Positions 1 to 8,926 of a DNA stretch of 33,835 nucleotides are shown one piece after another (the first letter of the stretch is position 1; each line of letters opens with the position of its first letter). The notes beneath the pieces are model-generated. The model was not told the origin of the DNA. It saw only the letters and a program-made list of their open reading frames with translations, and ran no database searches. Source of the stretch: Sphingomonadales bacterium. Its GTDB lineage: Bacteria > Bacteroidota > Bacteroidia > UBA7662. The DNA is taken from positions 1 to 33,835 of the forward strand of contig VHAW01000002.1 of NCBI GenBank assembly GCA_016872225.1, written 5' to 3'. The translations under genes and the position numbers were made by a program.

Positions 1-31
1 CCTGCGTGTCTACCGATTTCACCACCTGGGC
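1..31 (-). tRNA. tRNA-Leu, 5' part only (cut by window edge)
   Basis: On the minus strand the sequence begins GCCCAGGTGGTGAAAT and continues GGTAGACACG, the acceptor and D-arm pattern of a class II leucine tRNA. It starts five bases after the end of tRNA-Gly, so the two are very probably one transcript. The anticodon lies outside the window. The last visible bases (GCAGG) would suit an anticodon stem, but the isoacceptor cannot be read. Confidence 0.8.
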
Positions 32-35
32 TACT

Positions 36-109
<74 letters not shown>

Positions 110-224
110 AAACGCGTTTCAAAGAACTATTCCGGACATTCAAGGTATGAATGAAGGTTTCGAAAATCTCCAAAGTTTGGGGGAAATTTCCAGACCGAGA
201 CCACCCCTAGGGCCCAAAGGACTG

Positions 225-232
225 CAAATATA
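225..232 (-). promoter_or_regulatory. Probable -7 element of the tRNA-Gly/tRNA-Leu transcript
   Basis: The minus strand has TATATTTG, an exact match to the Bacteroidota -7 consensus TAnnTTTG, about 115 bases before tRNA-Gly. The same octamer precedes the other tRNA in this window (33201-33208), and CCTTT follows it within a few bases in both places, which supports a real tRNA promoter. I find no clear TTTG -33 box at the usual distance. The element lies just beyond the 3' end of the receptor gene. Confidence 0.5.
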
Positions 233-247
233 GCATGAAATCGCCAT

Positions 248-2719
248 TCACCATTCTAAGACCAAGCGAAGATTCAAGACTCTTCCGCTGAGAAAATTCG
301 GAACGTTCTGCTGATAACCTTGGGTGTCATAGAGCCAAGTATAAGAAATGGTATTGTTGATTTGCAGAAGATTAAAGGCCTCTAGATTCACCCAGGCTGA
401 ACGAAAAGCCCGGGTCACCCGGCCTTTGAACAGCGGCTTTTGGGTCCCCGCACCCCAGAGAATACGGCTGAACCCTATGTCCACACGGCGGTATGGGGGC
501 ATTCGAAGTGTGTCTTTGGGTCTGGCGAAATCAGGCGGGCCGTAGGGCAGCCTTGAGCCAAAAACCAGATTGAGGCTAACCTTATAATCCGGGTACGGCG
601 GGAGATAATCCTGGAACATCATCGCAAACTGCACCCGTTGATCCGTGGGGCGAGGCATCCAACCTATGACCTCGTTGCGTTCCGAGGTTTTCATCCACGA
701 TAAGGTAGCCCAAGATTGCAAGGAGGAAACAAATTCCCCGTGGATTCGCAAGTCCAAACCGGTCGCATAGCCCTCTACAGGTGGCGATGCGAGATAGCGA
801 ATTCGGACATTGTCGATCTCGTAAGGAATTAAACGAGACAAATGCTTGTAATAGCCCTCGATCACCCACTGAAAAGGCCTGTCCCAGGCTTTGAAACGGT
901 GGTCCGCGGTCAGAACCCAATGAGTTGCCCTTTGGGCCTTCACTTCTCGATTGATCCTGCCATCAGGAAAACGGGCATCCCGATAAAAAGCAGGTTGCGC
1001 ATAGCGGCCTACCGAAAGACGAAAGGCCCAGTCCGTGGACCAACGGGGCCTCCAAGACAAATTCACGCGGGGGCTCCAAACCGTTTCGTTGTTGAGCGTC
1101 CAACGATTGAAGCGAATTCCCGCGTTCAATCGCCAACGACCCTCCGAATCAAGGGTAATTTGGTCCTGCACAAAGCCCGAATATCGCTGGCTGCTCACCG
1201 ACTGATCTGCATGCAAGAATTGGTAAACCTGTACCGCGGTATCCTTATCGGAACCCAAGGGTGGAACTTGCAAGATAGGAGTAATCGAAAATCCCAACGA
1301 ATCCACAAGAGTGTATTCCCACAAATACTCTTGAATTTGCTCGCGTTGGGCCCGCAGTCCCCATTGCACAAAATGCGGACCTGTTGCACTTTGCCATTGC
1401 CCGCGATGCTCCGCCGCCAGCACCGAAATATTCAAAGCGTTCCTGGCATATTGCTGAAAAGCTCCTATTCCTCTGGTAAACAATACGTTTCCAAAGTTAT
1501 CCGAACCTAAATTGGCATCTAATTGATTGAGTAACCAGGCGGATTCCACGTCGATTCGTTCCCTTTCGTCGCTCCAATACAGGCTGGCCGATTGCGTCAA
1601 GGTCATGCGAGGGTGTGGCTTGAAGATGAGGCTGGTCCCGTGGGTTGCGTTGCGAAATTTCATGGCCTCTTCCCCATCGAAATAAACCCGCAACTGCAGA
1701 GCTTCTTTAACCGTTCCAAAAACAGTTTCCCTGTTCGATGGAATGACTCCCAACACATTTTGACCCACATGGCTCAGCCAATTCCATTGCCATCGGGAAT
1801 TGGGTTGATATCGTAACATCATTTGCATGTCAGAGGCAATGGGGCGGTATTCCCCCCGGGTATCCATGCTCTGCAACAAAGAGTTCAAGGCTCTGTAACG
1901 CATACCACCCTGCCAGGTCAACTTGCCCTCCTTATCCAAAAGCCCCTCAGCAGCGACCGAAAAGCCCGTGAGCCCAGCTTGCACAGTACCCGCCGCATAC
2001 CGTGGTTGACGATAGGTCACATCCAGCACGGAGCTCATCTTGTCCCCATAACGGGCATCGAAGCCTCCTGCCGAAAAATAGATATGTTCCACCAAATCAG
2101 GGTGAATCAGACTGATTCCCTCTTGTTGCCCGGAACGCATAAGAACGGGCCTGTACAGCTCTATTCCGTTGAGGTAGGTCATGTTCTCGTCGTAATTCCC
2201 GCCCCTTACCTGAAACTGGGATGAAAATTCTTGCTGAGACCTTGCCCCGAAGGCCTGAAGCACTGTTTCAAAATTCCCGCTAGGGTTGGCAACCCTGCGT
2301 GAAACCAAAGGATCGATTTTGGCAACCCCCATGGACCGATCCCGATCAGCCTCGACCGTGACCCCTTGTTGCATAGTGATGGCCGTAGGTTCCATTTGGA
2401 TTCGCATGGGCAACAACTCCCCCACCCTTAACCGCAAATTCCTCCGCTCACTGCGGTAACCCAGGTATCGAATTTCTAAAATGAAGTCTATAACCGCCGG
2501 AACCTTTAACACAAAACGCCCACGATCATCTGTAATCGTCCCAAACCCCAAAGCAGGCAACATCAGACTTGCCCCGGTCAATGGCCTGGAATTTTCATCC
2601 AAGACGACCCCCTTGATGGAGGCGGAATCTAAACTTGAACTTTGAACAGCCCTGGCCCTTAGAAGGTTTGGGCCAAAGACTAGCCCACAAAGGGCCAAAG
2701 CAACGAAGCTAACCCTCAC
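248..2719 (-). CDS. TonB-dependent outer-membrane receptor with carboxypeptidase-regulatory-like domain
   Basis: This 823-residue protein is an outer-membrane beta-barrel predicted to import a ligand with energy from TonB/ExbBD. Residues 1-24 form a signal peptide with a hydrophobic core and an ARA end. Residues about 35-112 are a carboxypeptidase-D-regulatory-like beta-sandwich (IKGVVLDENSRPLTGAS), typical of Bacteroidota receptors. Residues about 120-235 are the plug, with the RGGNYDENMTYLNGIE segment. The rest is barrel, ending in an aromatic residue (LRLVLEW). The start is GTG, immediately after the TGA stop of rpe, so translation is probably coupled. No SusD-like partner lies beside it, which argues against a polysaccharide-utilisation role. 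The ligand cannot be read from sequence. Confidence 0.9.
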   Translation of the reverse strand: MRVSFVALALCGLVFGPNLLRARAVQSSSLDSASIKGVVLDENSRPLTGASLMLPALGFGTITDDRGRFVLKVPAVIDFILEIRYLGYRSERRNLRLRVGELLPMRIQMEPTAITMQQGVTVEADRDRSMGVAKIDPLVSRRVANPSGNFETVLQAFGARSQQEFSSQFQVRGGNYDENMTYLNGIELYRPVLMRSGQQEGISLIHPDLVEHIYFSAGGFDARYGDKMSSVLDVTYRQPRYAAGTVQAGLTGFSVAAEGLLDKEGKLTWQGGMRYRALNSLLQSMDTRGEYRPIASDMQMMLRYQPNSRWQWNWLSHVGQNVLGVIPSNRETVFGTVKEALQLRVYFDGEEAMKFRNATHGTSLIFKPHPRMTLTQSASLYWSDERERIDVESAWLLNQLDANLGSDNFGNVLFTRGIGAFQQYARNALNISVLAAEHRGQWQSATGPHFVQWGLRAQREQIQEYLWEYTLVDSLGFSITPILQVPPLGSDKDTAVQVYQFLHADQSVSSQRYSGFVQDQITLDSEGRWRLNAGIRFNRWTLNNETVWSPRVNLSWRPRWSTDWAFRLSVGRYAQPAFYRDARFPDGRINREVKAQRATHWVLTADHRFKAWDRPFQWVIEGYYKHLSRLIPYEIDNVRIRYLASPPVEGYATGLDLRIHGEFVSSLQSWATLSWMKTSERNEVIGWMPRPTDQRVQFAMMFQDYLPPYPDYKVSLNLVFGSRLPYGPPDFARPKDTLRMPPYRRVDIGFSRILWGAGTQKPLFKGRVTRAFRSAWVNLEAFNLLQINNTISYTWLYDTQGYQQNVPNFLSGRVLNLRLVLEW

Positions 2720-3369
2720 TCAAAAAAATGCTTTGAAAGCGCGCACTGCTTGGGCTGAATCAGCCTGCCCGAAAACTGAATTCCCGGCTACCAACACATC
2801 GGCCCCGGCTTGGATCAAGGAGGCCGCGTTTTGCAAATCCACCCCGCCATCGATTTCGATGCGGAAAGCTAATTGATGATCCTCCCGATAGCGATTCAGG
2901 GAGGCTAGCTTCGTCATGGTGGAAGGAATAAAAGCCTGACCCCCAAAACCCGGATTCACCGACATCAGGCAAACCAAATCCAAATCGGACAATACAGACC
3001 ATAAAGATTCAACCGGAGTATGGGGATTGATGGCCACTCCTGCCTGGAGGCCCAGGCTTTTGATTTGGTGAATATGACGATGCAAGTGCACGCAAGCCTC
3101 CAAATGAACCGTCAAAATATCGGCCCCGCTTGGGCAAAGGATTCCAAGTATCGCCCCGGATCCTCAATCATCAAGTGCACATCTAGCGGCAACGAGGTCA
3201 CCGCACGGATAGAGCGCACCACCGGTTGTCCGAAACTTATGTTGGAAACAAATTTTCCATCCATAACATCCAAATGCAACCAGTCGGCACCGGCCTCCTC
3301 CACGGTTTGAATTTGTTCAGCCAAACAACCAAAATCAGCAGAGAGAATCGAAGGGGCAAGGATTTTCAT
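2720..3369 (-). pseudogene. rpe: Ribulose-phosphate 3-epimerase, broken by a one-base frameshift
   Basis: The enzyme interconverts ribulose 5-phosphate and xylulose 5-phosphate in the cytosolic pentose phosphate pathway. It is recognised by MKILAPSILSADF, LHLDVMDGKFVSN and DVHLMIEDPGRY in the first frame, then VNPGFGG and EIDGGV in the second. The first frame runs into a stop just after SFAQAG, while the continuation (VHLEA...) lies in the -1 frame and overlaps it by four bases. Restoring one G in the GGGG run (plus-strand CCCC at 3124-3127) gives AGADILTVHLEA, as the family expects, and a protein of about 217 residues, the usual length. I take ATG at 3369 as start; GTG at 3378 is the alternative. 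The lesion may be a real mutation or a homopolymer sequencing error. It lies between gcdH and the receptor gene on the same strand. Confidence 0.88.
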
Positions 3370-3406
3370 GGACGACACTGGGAGCAGTTAGGCCTGATGA
3401 ATAGGA

Positions 3407-4585
3407 TTATCGAAATGCAGAAATTCCGGTGAGGTCCATTCCGGTGATAAGCAAATGAATATCGTGGGTTCCTTCATAGGTAACCACCGATTCCAGATTC
3501 ATCATGTGACGCATAATAGGATATTCCCCGGTGATGCCCATACCCCCGTGAATCTGGCGGGCTTCGCGGGCGATGTTCAGAGCGATTTCAACGCTGTTTC
3601 GCTTGGCCATGGAAATCTGAGCGGTGGTGGCCCGGTCCTCGTTCTTGAGAACGCCCAGCCGCCAGCATAGCAACTGACCTTTGGTAATTTCGGTTAGCAT
3701 TTCGGCTAATTTCTTTTGAACCAACTGAAAGGAAGCGATGGGTTTGTCAAACTGAATTCGTTGCAAAGCGTATTGCTTGGCCGAATCGTAACAATCCATT
3801 GCCGCACCGAGGGCGCCCCAGGCAATCCCGTAGCGAGCCGAATCTAAACACCCCAAGGGGCCTTTAAGACCCCCGATATTCGGGAGCAGATTCTCCTTGG
3901 GAACCTTGACATTAGCAAAAACCAATTCCCCGGTAGCCGAAGCCCGCAGCGACCATTTGTTATGGGTTTCCGGGGTGGTGAAGCCTTCCATCCCCCGTTC
4001 GACGATCAGGCCACGAATTTTGCCGGCTTCATCCTTGGCCCAAACCACGGCGATATCGGCAAAAGGAGCGTTGGAAATCCACATCTTGGCTCCGTTCAAG
4101 AGGTAGTGATCTCCTTTATCTTCAAAATGCGTGGTCATCCCCCCTGGGTTGGAACCGTGGTCGGGTTCAGTCAAACCAAAGCACCCCATCCACTCGCCGG
4201 TGGCCAGCTTGGGGAGGTATTTACGGCGTTGTGCTTCGGAACCGTATTTGTAGATGGGGTACATGACCAAGGAGCCTTGCACCGAGGCGGTCGAACGGAT
4301 GCCTGAATCACAACGCTCTAACTCCTGCATGATAATTCCGTAGGAAATTTGGTCCATCCCCCCGCAGCCGTATTCGGCCGGCAGCGATGGTCCAAAAGCC
4401 CCTATCGCACCCAATTGAGGAATAATGTGTTTAGGAAATTCGGCCCGTTGGGCATAGTCTTCGATAATGGGGCTAAGCTCCTTTTTGACGTATTGCCGAA
4501 CACTATCCCGAATAAGACGATGTTCATCGGTCAATAATTCGTCAACCAAGTAATGGTCCGGATGCTGGTAAGTATCAGTGCGCAT
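3407..4585 (-). CDS. gcdH: Acyl-CoA dehydrogenase, glutaryl-CoA dehydrogenase type
   Basis: FAD enzyme that, in this subfamily, oxidises and decarboxylates glutaryl-CoA to crotonyl-CoA in lysine and tryptophan breakdown. Its 392 residues have the full acyl-CoA dehydrogenase layout: helical N-domain, beta middle domain (CFGLTEPDHGSNPGGM, then WISNAPFADIAVVWA) and helical C-domain. Subfamily marks are GIRSTASVQGSLVMYPIY, with the Arg/Ser substrate-binding region, and TYEGTHDIHLL near the C-terminus, where Glu371 is the expected catalytic base. The ATG at 4585 suits the family N-terminus. rpe begins 37 bases downstream on the same strand, so they may be co-transcribed. No other lysine-degradation gene lies nearby. 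Family membership is secure; exact substrate is inferred from the subfamily motifs. Confidence 0.9.
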   Translation of the reverse strand: MRTDTYQHPDHYLVDELLTDEHRLIRDSVRQYVKKELSPIIEDYAQRAEFPKHIIPQLGAIGAFGPSLPAEYGCGGMDQISYGIIMQELERCDSGIRSTASVQGSLVMYPIYKYGSEAQRRKYLPKLATGEWMGCFGLTEPDHGSNPGGMTTHFEDKGDHYLLNGAKMWISNAPFADIAVVWAKDEAGKIRGLIVERGMEGFTTPETHNKWSLRASATGELVFANVKVPKENLLPNIGGLKGPLGCLDSARYGIAWGALGAAMDCYDSAKQYALQRIQFDKPIASFQLVQKKLAEMLTEITKGQLLCWRLGVLKNEDRATTAQISMAKRNSVEIALNIAREARQIHGGMGITGEYPIMRHMMNLESVVTYEGTHDIHLLITGMDLTGISAFR

Positions 4586-4615
4586 GGGATAGGGCTAAAA
4601 TTTGGGAATGCGGGG

Positions 4616-4623
4616 CAAATTTA
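4616..4623 (-). promoter_or_regulatory. Possible -7 promoter element for gcdH
   Basis: TAAATTTG on the minus strand matches TAnnTTTG and sits 30 bases before the gcdH start codon, a sensible leader length. No TTTG box lies at 19-21 bases upstream; the nearest is 14 bases away and falls around the folB start. The call rests on the octamer and its position. Confidence 0.3.
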
Positions 4624-4650
4624 AGACCTTCGGTGCTCAAACGTAAGAGA

Positions 4651-5043
4651 ATGGCCGAGATTGCTTTAGAAGGCATTGAATTCAAAGGTTATCACGGGTT
4701 ATATCCCGAAGAAAAATCCAGTGGAAATACATTTGTCCTTGATATCAAGGCTTTTGCCCCTCAGGAAACCCACCTCAGTGCAGGACAACCCCAACTGGGC
4801 CACCATTGGCCGGATTATGGTCGGATCTACGCCCTCGCGGAGGCTGTGTTTTTGGAACCCCAGGACCTCTTGGAAGAGGTCGTCTCTGGAATTCTAAAGG
4901 CTCTCAAAAAGGAATGGCCCACATGGACCTATGAAGTAAGCCTGGCTAAAATGAATCCCCCTATACCCCGTGCAGAGGGATCTACATGCATTCGGATTCC
5001 ATTCTCCAAGGTGACGATGCGGTGCAGCGACCTTGAACCATGA
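4651..5043 (+). CDS. folB: Dihydroneopterin aldolase
   Basis: Cytosolic enzyme that cleaves 7,8-dihydroneopterin to 6-hydroxymethyl-dihydropterin and glycolaldehyde, the step before FolK in folate synthesis. The 130-residue product has the family marks: GIEFKGYHGLYPEE at the N-terminus, DYGRIYALAE in the middle, LLEEVVSGI, and KMNPPIP near the C-terminus carrying the conserved lysine. ATG at 4651 places the first strand exactly as in known FolB proteins; an in-frame GTG at 4633 would add six residues. It diverges from gcdH across 65 bases. Its 3' end may overlap the following methyltransferase. Sequence divergence from well-known FolB is moderate, but the motifs are in order. Confidence 0.85.
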   Translation: MAEIALEGIEFKGYHGLYPEEKSSGNTFVLDIKAFAPQETHLSAGQPQLGHHWPDYGRIYALAEAVFLEPQDLLEEVVSGILKALKKEWPTWTYEVSLAKMNPPIPRAEGSTCIRIPFSKVTMRCSDLEP

Positions 5044-5110
5044 TCAACAACCCTGTAGCGGCGAATTATCTTTAGGCATTCCTTCAACCTCCCCCGAATT
5101 CAGTAAAACT

Positions 5111-5875
5111 ATGGGCATACAAACTGCCGAACGCTCCTCCGCACTGGATGCCTCCGAAAACCCAATTTACCAACGCCATATGGCAGCCTACAAGGCTGCA
5201 ATACCCTGGATGAAGGGCTCGGTACTCGAGGTCGGTTGCGGAGAGGGGTACGGCATGAAGCTCTTGGCTCGGCACTGTCAACAGTATTTGGGGATTGATA
5301 AAATTCCTGTTCCCAATCTGCAGGTACCGTCCAATGCCAGAACCTTGCAAATGACAGTTCCCCCTTTGGGTGGAATCAACTCGAATCAATTTGATGCGGT
5401 GGTCACCTTTCAGGTCATCGAACATATCGAGGATGACCTTGGATTTCTCAAGGAAATTCATCGGGTTCTCCAGCCGGGGGGCATTTTGATTTTGACCACC
5501 CCCAACCGACTTATGTCCCTCACCCGCAATCCTTGGCATGTAAGGGAATACGATCCCGATGCAATGCGTCAAATTTTGGAATCAGTCTTTGGCCAAGTTG
5601 ACCTTCGCGGTGTCTTTGGGAATGACAAGGTTATGAATTACTACGAAAGAAACAAGGCCTCGGTGCGCAAATTCACTCGTTGGGATTTTTTCAATCTGCA
5701 ATACCGTTTACCCCGTCGCTGGCTCCAAGTACCCTACGACTTGGCCAACCGCCTAAACCGACGAATGTTGAAACATAAGAATAATCACTTGGTCAGCCAT
5801 ATTGGCTCCGATGATTACCCAATTAACGCGCTGACTACGATGGCCTTGGACTATTTTGCAGTATGCACTAAATAA
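5111..5875 (+). CDS. Class I SAM-dependent methyltransferase
   Basis: A Methyltransf_11-like enzyme of about 254 residues. Motif I is VLEVGCGEGYG, which binds S-adenosylmethionine, followed by the acidic-loop region YLGIDKIPVP. The post-motif region is FDAVVTFQVIEHIEDD, and GGILILTTPN is the strand-6 motif. These are typical of small-molecule or glycolipid methyltransferases; the substrate cannot be told. The start is uncertain: ATG at 5111 gives a compact protein, whereas TTG at 5033 would add 26 low-complexity residues and overlap folB by 11 bases. It may be in an operon with folB. Intergenic sequence follows up to mutS, which converges on it. Confidence 0.75.
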   Translation: MGIQTAERSSALDASENPIYQRHMAAYKAAIPWMKGSVLEVGCGEGYGMKLLARHCQQYLGIDKIPVPNLQVPSNARTLQMTVPPLGGINSNQFDAVVTFQVIEHIEDDLGFLKEIHRVLQPGGILILTTPNRLMSLTRNPWHVREYDPDAMRQILESVFGQVDLRGVFGNDKVMNYYERNKASVRKFTRWDFFNLQYRLPRRWLQVPYDLANRLNRRMLKHKNNHLVSHIGSDDYPINALTTMALDYFAVCTK

Positions 5876-5978
5876 TCGCCATCGGATCCCTGAGAAAAAG
5901 TGTTGTTCGATGTCTGTTGTGGGCTGTGGGGATAACTCGTCAGCCATCAATATTTTCTGAATTCAAAATCATTTTATC

Positions 5979-6004
5979 AAAAAAAGATATTTCGCTTCGA
6001 AATA
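5979..6004 (-). terminator. Probable rho-independent terminator for mutS
   Basis: Read on the minus strand, a hairpin with a perfect 7-bp stem (TATTTCG / CGAAATA, loop AAG) is followed after two bases by seven Ts. It sits about 120 bases beyond the mutS stop, in the gap between two converging genes. The stem is short and only moderately GC-rich. The rest of 5876-6126 shows no gene. Confidence 0.45.
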
Positions 6005-6126
6005 ATACACTGCGCTCACTCCAAAACAAAAGGCAACCCTTCGTCATCATTTGAGTCCAAAGATGGAAGAAAAAATTCCAAAACCATGGATTTAAAAATC
6101 CTAAATTAACCTCATCGATTTACCCT

Positions 6127-8793
6127 CTAAGAATTCATATTATTCTGCTGATCGGTAATCCATTGTAAAGCTTGTAATGGAGTTATTGAGTTGATGTCTA
6201 AAGCTTTTAAGGATTCCATCAATTCCAAGGCTTGAGCATCTCCCTCGCTCCACAACGACATCTGCCACCCGGAAACCGGCGAATTTGTATTTAATGCTAC
6301 AATCTCTTCCCTTCCTACTCCGGAAACAGTATCCGATACCAAATCTCCCGCCAATGAGGCGGATGCATCGCGAAGCGATTCAAGATGCCCAAGCATAATT
6401 TCGGCTTCGCTGATCACCGCCGAAGGAACCCCGGCCATCCTCGCCACATGCAATCCGAAGCTATGAGAGGAACCGCCGGGTTGAATGGTTCTAAGAAATT
6501 CCATGCGATCGCCTTGCCTTGATACCGCGACATGATAATTGGCTATACGAAGGTACTTTTCGGACATGCGATTCAACTCGTGATAATGAGTGGCAAATAA
6601 GGTCATGGGACGATGTCGGGGATGCTCATGCAGATAAGCCGCTATCGCCCATGCCAAACTGATTCCGTCATACGTTGAGGTTCCTCGACCGATTTCATCC
6701 AACAACAACAAACTATCCGCAGACATATGATGCAGAATGGTAGCCATTTCTTGCATTTCGACCATGAAAGTGGATTCACCCGCTGCTAAATTGTCGGAAG
6801 CCCCCACCCTAGTAAAAAGCTTATCCACCATTCCCATTTTCGCTTCGGTCGCGGCTACATAACAACCAATTTGCGCCATAACAACCAGGAGGCCAGCTTG
6901 CCTTAGGAGTGCCGATTTACCGGACATATTTGGGCCAGTAATCATCCAAATTTGTTCGCTCTGTGGATTCAACGCCAAATCATTAGGGATATAAGGCTTG
7001 GAATCCGGTAGTATCCTTTCCAAAACCGGATGCCGGAACTGTTTAATATGAAGACCCGGTGAATCGGTAAAACATGGTTTGACATACTTCCTAAGGACGG
7101 CTATTTCCGCAAAGCCCAAAAGGACATCCAAGGTTGCTAAACGAGTGGAAACCCGCTGCATCGAAAGCACATAGCCCGCTATCTCTTGAAGCAGCTGCGA
7201 ATATGCCGCTTGCTCCAATTCATGGATGCGTTGGTCCGCGGAGAGGTATTTCTCTTCAAAAGCTTTGAGCTCCGGGGTTATGTATCGCTCTGCATTGACC
7301 AGAGTCTGTTTGCGAATCCATTCGCCAGGTACCTTATCCTTGTGGGCGTGGGTAACCTCGAGATAAAAGCCAAAAATCTGGTTGTAATTAATTTTAAGCG
7401 ATGAAATGCGGGTGCGTTGGATTTCTTGTTCGACCATTCGGTTCATGAATCCTTTGGCATTTTCCTTGAGAGTTCGGAGCTCGTCCAAATCTTCACAGTA
7501 ACCACCACGAATCGCACCTCCTTTGGAGATGGAAGCAGGAGCATCCTCGTGGAGAACAGACTCAATACGCTGGGCAACATCCAAGAGCGATTGCAATTCC
7601 GCAAACAAATTTTGCAAAGCAGCGGCTGATTCATCACCCAAAGCCCTATCGCGCAAGCTTTCCGCGGCCCTGATGCTTTGAGCCAGCCTCCATAATTCCC
7701 TTGGGCCGCTACGCAAGACTCCCACCCTGGCAGCCATCCGTTCCATGTCTCCAACCTCGGCCAAGTCAGCGCGGAAGAGATCCGCCTCCATTGAGTGATT
7801 CACTGCCCAATCCACGATATGCTGACGAGCCTCAATAGTTTCTTGGTTGCGGAGCGGCATCCCCACCCATTGACGTAACAACCTGGTCCCCATAGGTGTA
7901 CGACAAGCATCCAGGCAAGTCGCCAAGGACATGCCTCCAGGCTGCTGAGGCTCTAACAATTCCAAAGTTCTTACGGTAAATGGATCCATCCATAAAGAGT
8001 CCCTTGTGTCCAACCTGGACAAACCAAACAAGGGCAAGGGGCCATCCCGTCGCGTTTCCTTAAGATAATATAACACAGCTCCTGCAGCAATTTGGGCAGC
8101 CTCCAAGTTATCCAAACCAAATCCTTTGACCGATTGGCTTTGGAATTGCTTCTGGAGCCTACCCAGTGCGCCCTCCTTTTCCCAAACCCAATCGTCCATC
8201 CATTGCCATGGCCATCCTTCGCCCAATGCTTCCAGGAGGTGGGTCTTCAACCATTTGTTGCCCAGAACCTCAACCGGCGCATAACGGCGTAACAAACTAC
8301 CTATTTCCTGCAGATCGCCCTGCATGGCTTGGAATGATCCGGTGGTCGCATCGCAGAACGCAAGACCAAAAAGCCCTTGACCCGTCGAATGGACTGCGGC
8401 CAGAAAATTGTTGCGCATATGGTCAAGCAAAGAGTCGCTAAAAGCCACAGCAGGAGAGACTAATTCCGTGACATCCCGCTTGACAATTCCTTTGGCCTGT
8501 TTGGGATCCTCCATTTGATCGCATACCGCCACCCTTAACCCCGCACGGACCAACCTTGGTAAATACTGATCCAAGGAATGGTGGGGGAAGCCCGCTAGAG
8601 CCATCTCTGCGGCAGCCCCATTGGCACGCTTGGTTAGCGTAATCCCCAAGACTTGGGCGCAACGCACCGCATCTTCTCCAAAGGTCTCGTAAAAATCACC
8701 CACCCTAAACAAAAGCATGGCCCCAGGATATCGCGCTTTGATCTGCGCGTATTGCTTCATCAAGGGGGTTTCAGAGGCGGTTTTGGGGGGCAT
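6127..8793 (-). CDS. mutS: DNA mismatch repair protein MutS
   Basis: Recognises mismatches and small loops in newly copied DNA and recruits MutL. The 888-residue length is normal for MutS. Domain I carries the mismatch-reading Phe-x-Glu motif (F34 and E36, within GDFYETFGEDA). The connector, core lever and clamp domains follow. The ATPase domain has Walker A TGPNMSGKS from about residue 619, Walker B LLLLDEIGRGTSTYDG and the FATHYHEL segment. I place the start at ATG 8793 because the family begins a few residues before this motif; the reading frame stays open for 45 more codons upstream, but that extension has no MutS character. It is divergent from the SpoU-type methyltransferase across about 130 bases and apparently monocistronic. 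Confidence 0.97.
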   Translation of the reverse strand: MPPKTASETPLMKQYAQIKARYPGAMLLFRVGDFYETFGEDAVRCAQVLGITLTKRANGAAAEMALAGFPHHSLDQYLPRLVRAGLRVAVCDQMEDPKQAKGIVKRDVTELVSPAVAFSDSLLDHMRNNFLAAVHSTGQGLFGLAFCDATTGSFQAMQGDLQEIGSLLRRYAPVEVLGNKWLKTHLLEALGEGWPWQWMDDWVWEKEGALGRLQKQFQSQSVKGFGLDNLEAAQIAAGAVLYYLKETRRDGPLPLFGLSRLDTRDSLWMDPFTVRTLELLEPQQPGGMSLATCLDACRTPMGTRLLRQWVGMPLRNQETIEARQHIVDWAVNHSMEADLFRADLAEVGDMERMAARVGVLRSGPRELWRLAQSIRAAESLRDRALGDESAAALQNLFAELQSLLDVAQRIESVLHEDAPASISKGGAIRGGYCEDLDELRTLKENAKGFMNRMVEQEIQRTRISSLKINYNQIFGFYLEVTHAHKDKVPGEWIRKQTLVNAERYITPELKAFEEKYLSADQRIHELEQAAYSQLLQEIAGYVLSMQRVSTRLATLDVLLGFAEIAVLRKYVKPCFTDSPGLHIKQFRHPVLERILPDSKPYIPNDLALNPQSEQIWMITGPNMSGKSALLRQAGLLVVMAQIGCYVAATEAKMGMVDKLFTRVGASDNLAAGESTFMVEMQEMATILHHMSADSLLLLDEIGRGTSTYDGISLAWAIAAYLHEHPRHRPMTLFATHYHELNRMSEKYLRIANYHVAVSRQGDRMEFLRTIQPGGSSHSFGLHVARMAGVPSAVISEAEIMLGHLESLRDASASLAGDLVSDTVSGVGREEIVALNTNSPVSGWQMSLWSEGDAQALELMESLKALDINSITPLQALQWITDQQNNMNS

Positions 8794-8926
8794 GAAGAGA
8801 ATAAATGATCCGAGAAAATTCGCCACGTCACAAGCATCAGATTCATACCGCTGAAGACTCAAGGTGCCGGACTTAATTTGGGGGCTCAAACCCCTAAACA
8901 TCCCGCCTTGCATGCGCCTCAAAAGC

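Noticed and set aside
842..1510. 222-residue plus-strand open frame inside the first receptor gene
   Set aside because: It runs antisense through a well-supported receptor and its product has no domain or signal that I recognise; the receptor strand explains the region.
3112..3130. Programmed -1 frameshift in rpe
   Set aside because: The sense-strand GCGGGGCCGAT does not give a standard slippery heptamer, and rpe is not known to use recoding.
5084..5572. 162-residue minus-strand open frame opposite the methyltransferase gene
   Set aside because: The plus strand encodes clear SAM-binding motifs in the same place; the antisense product has none.
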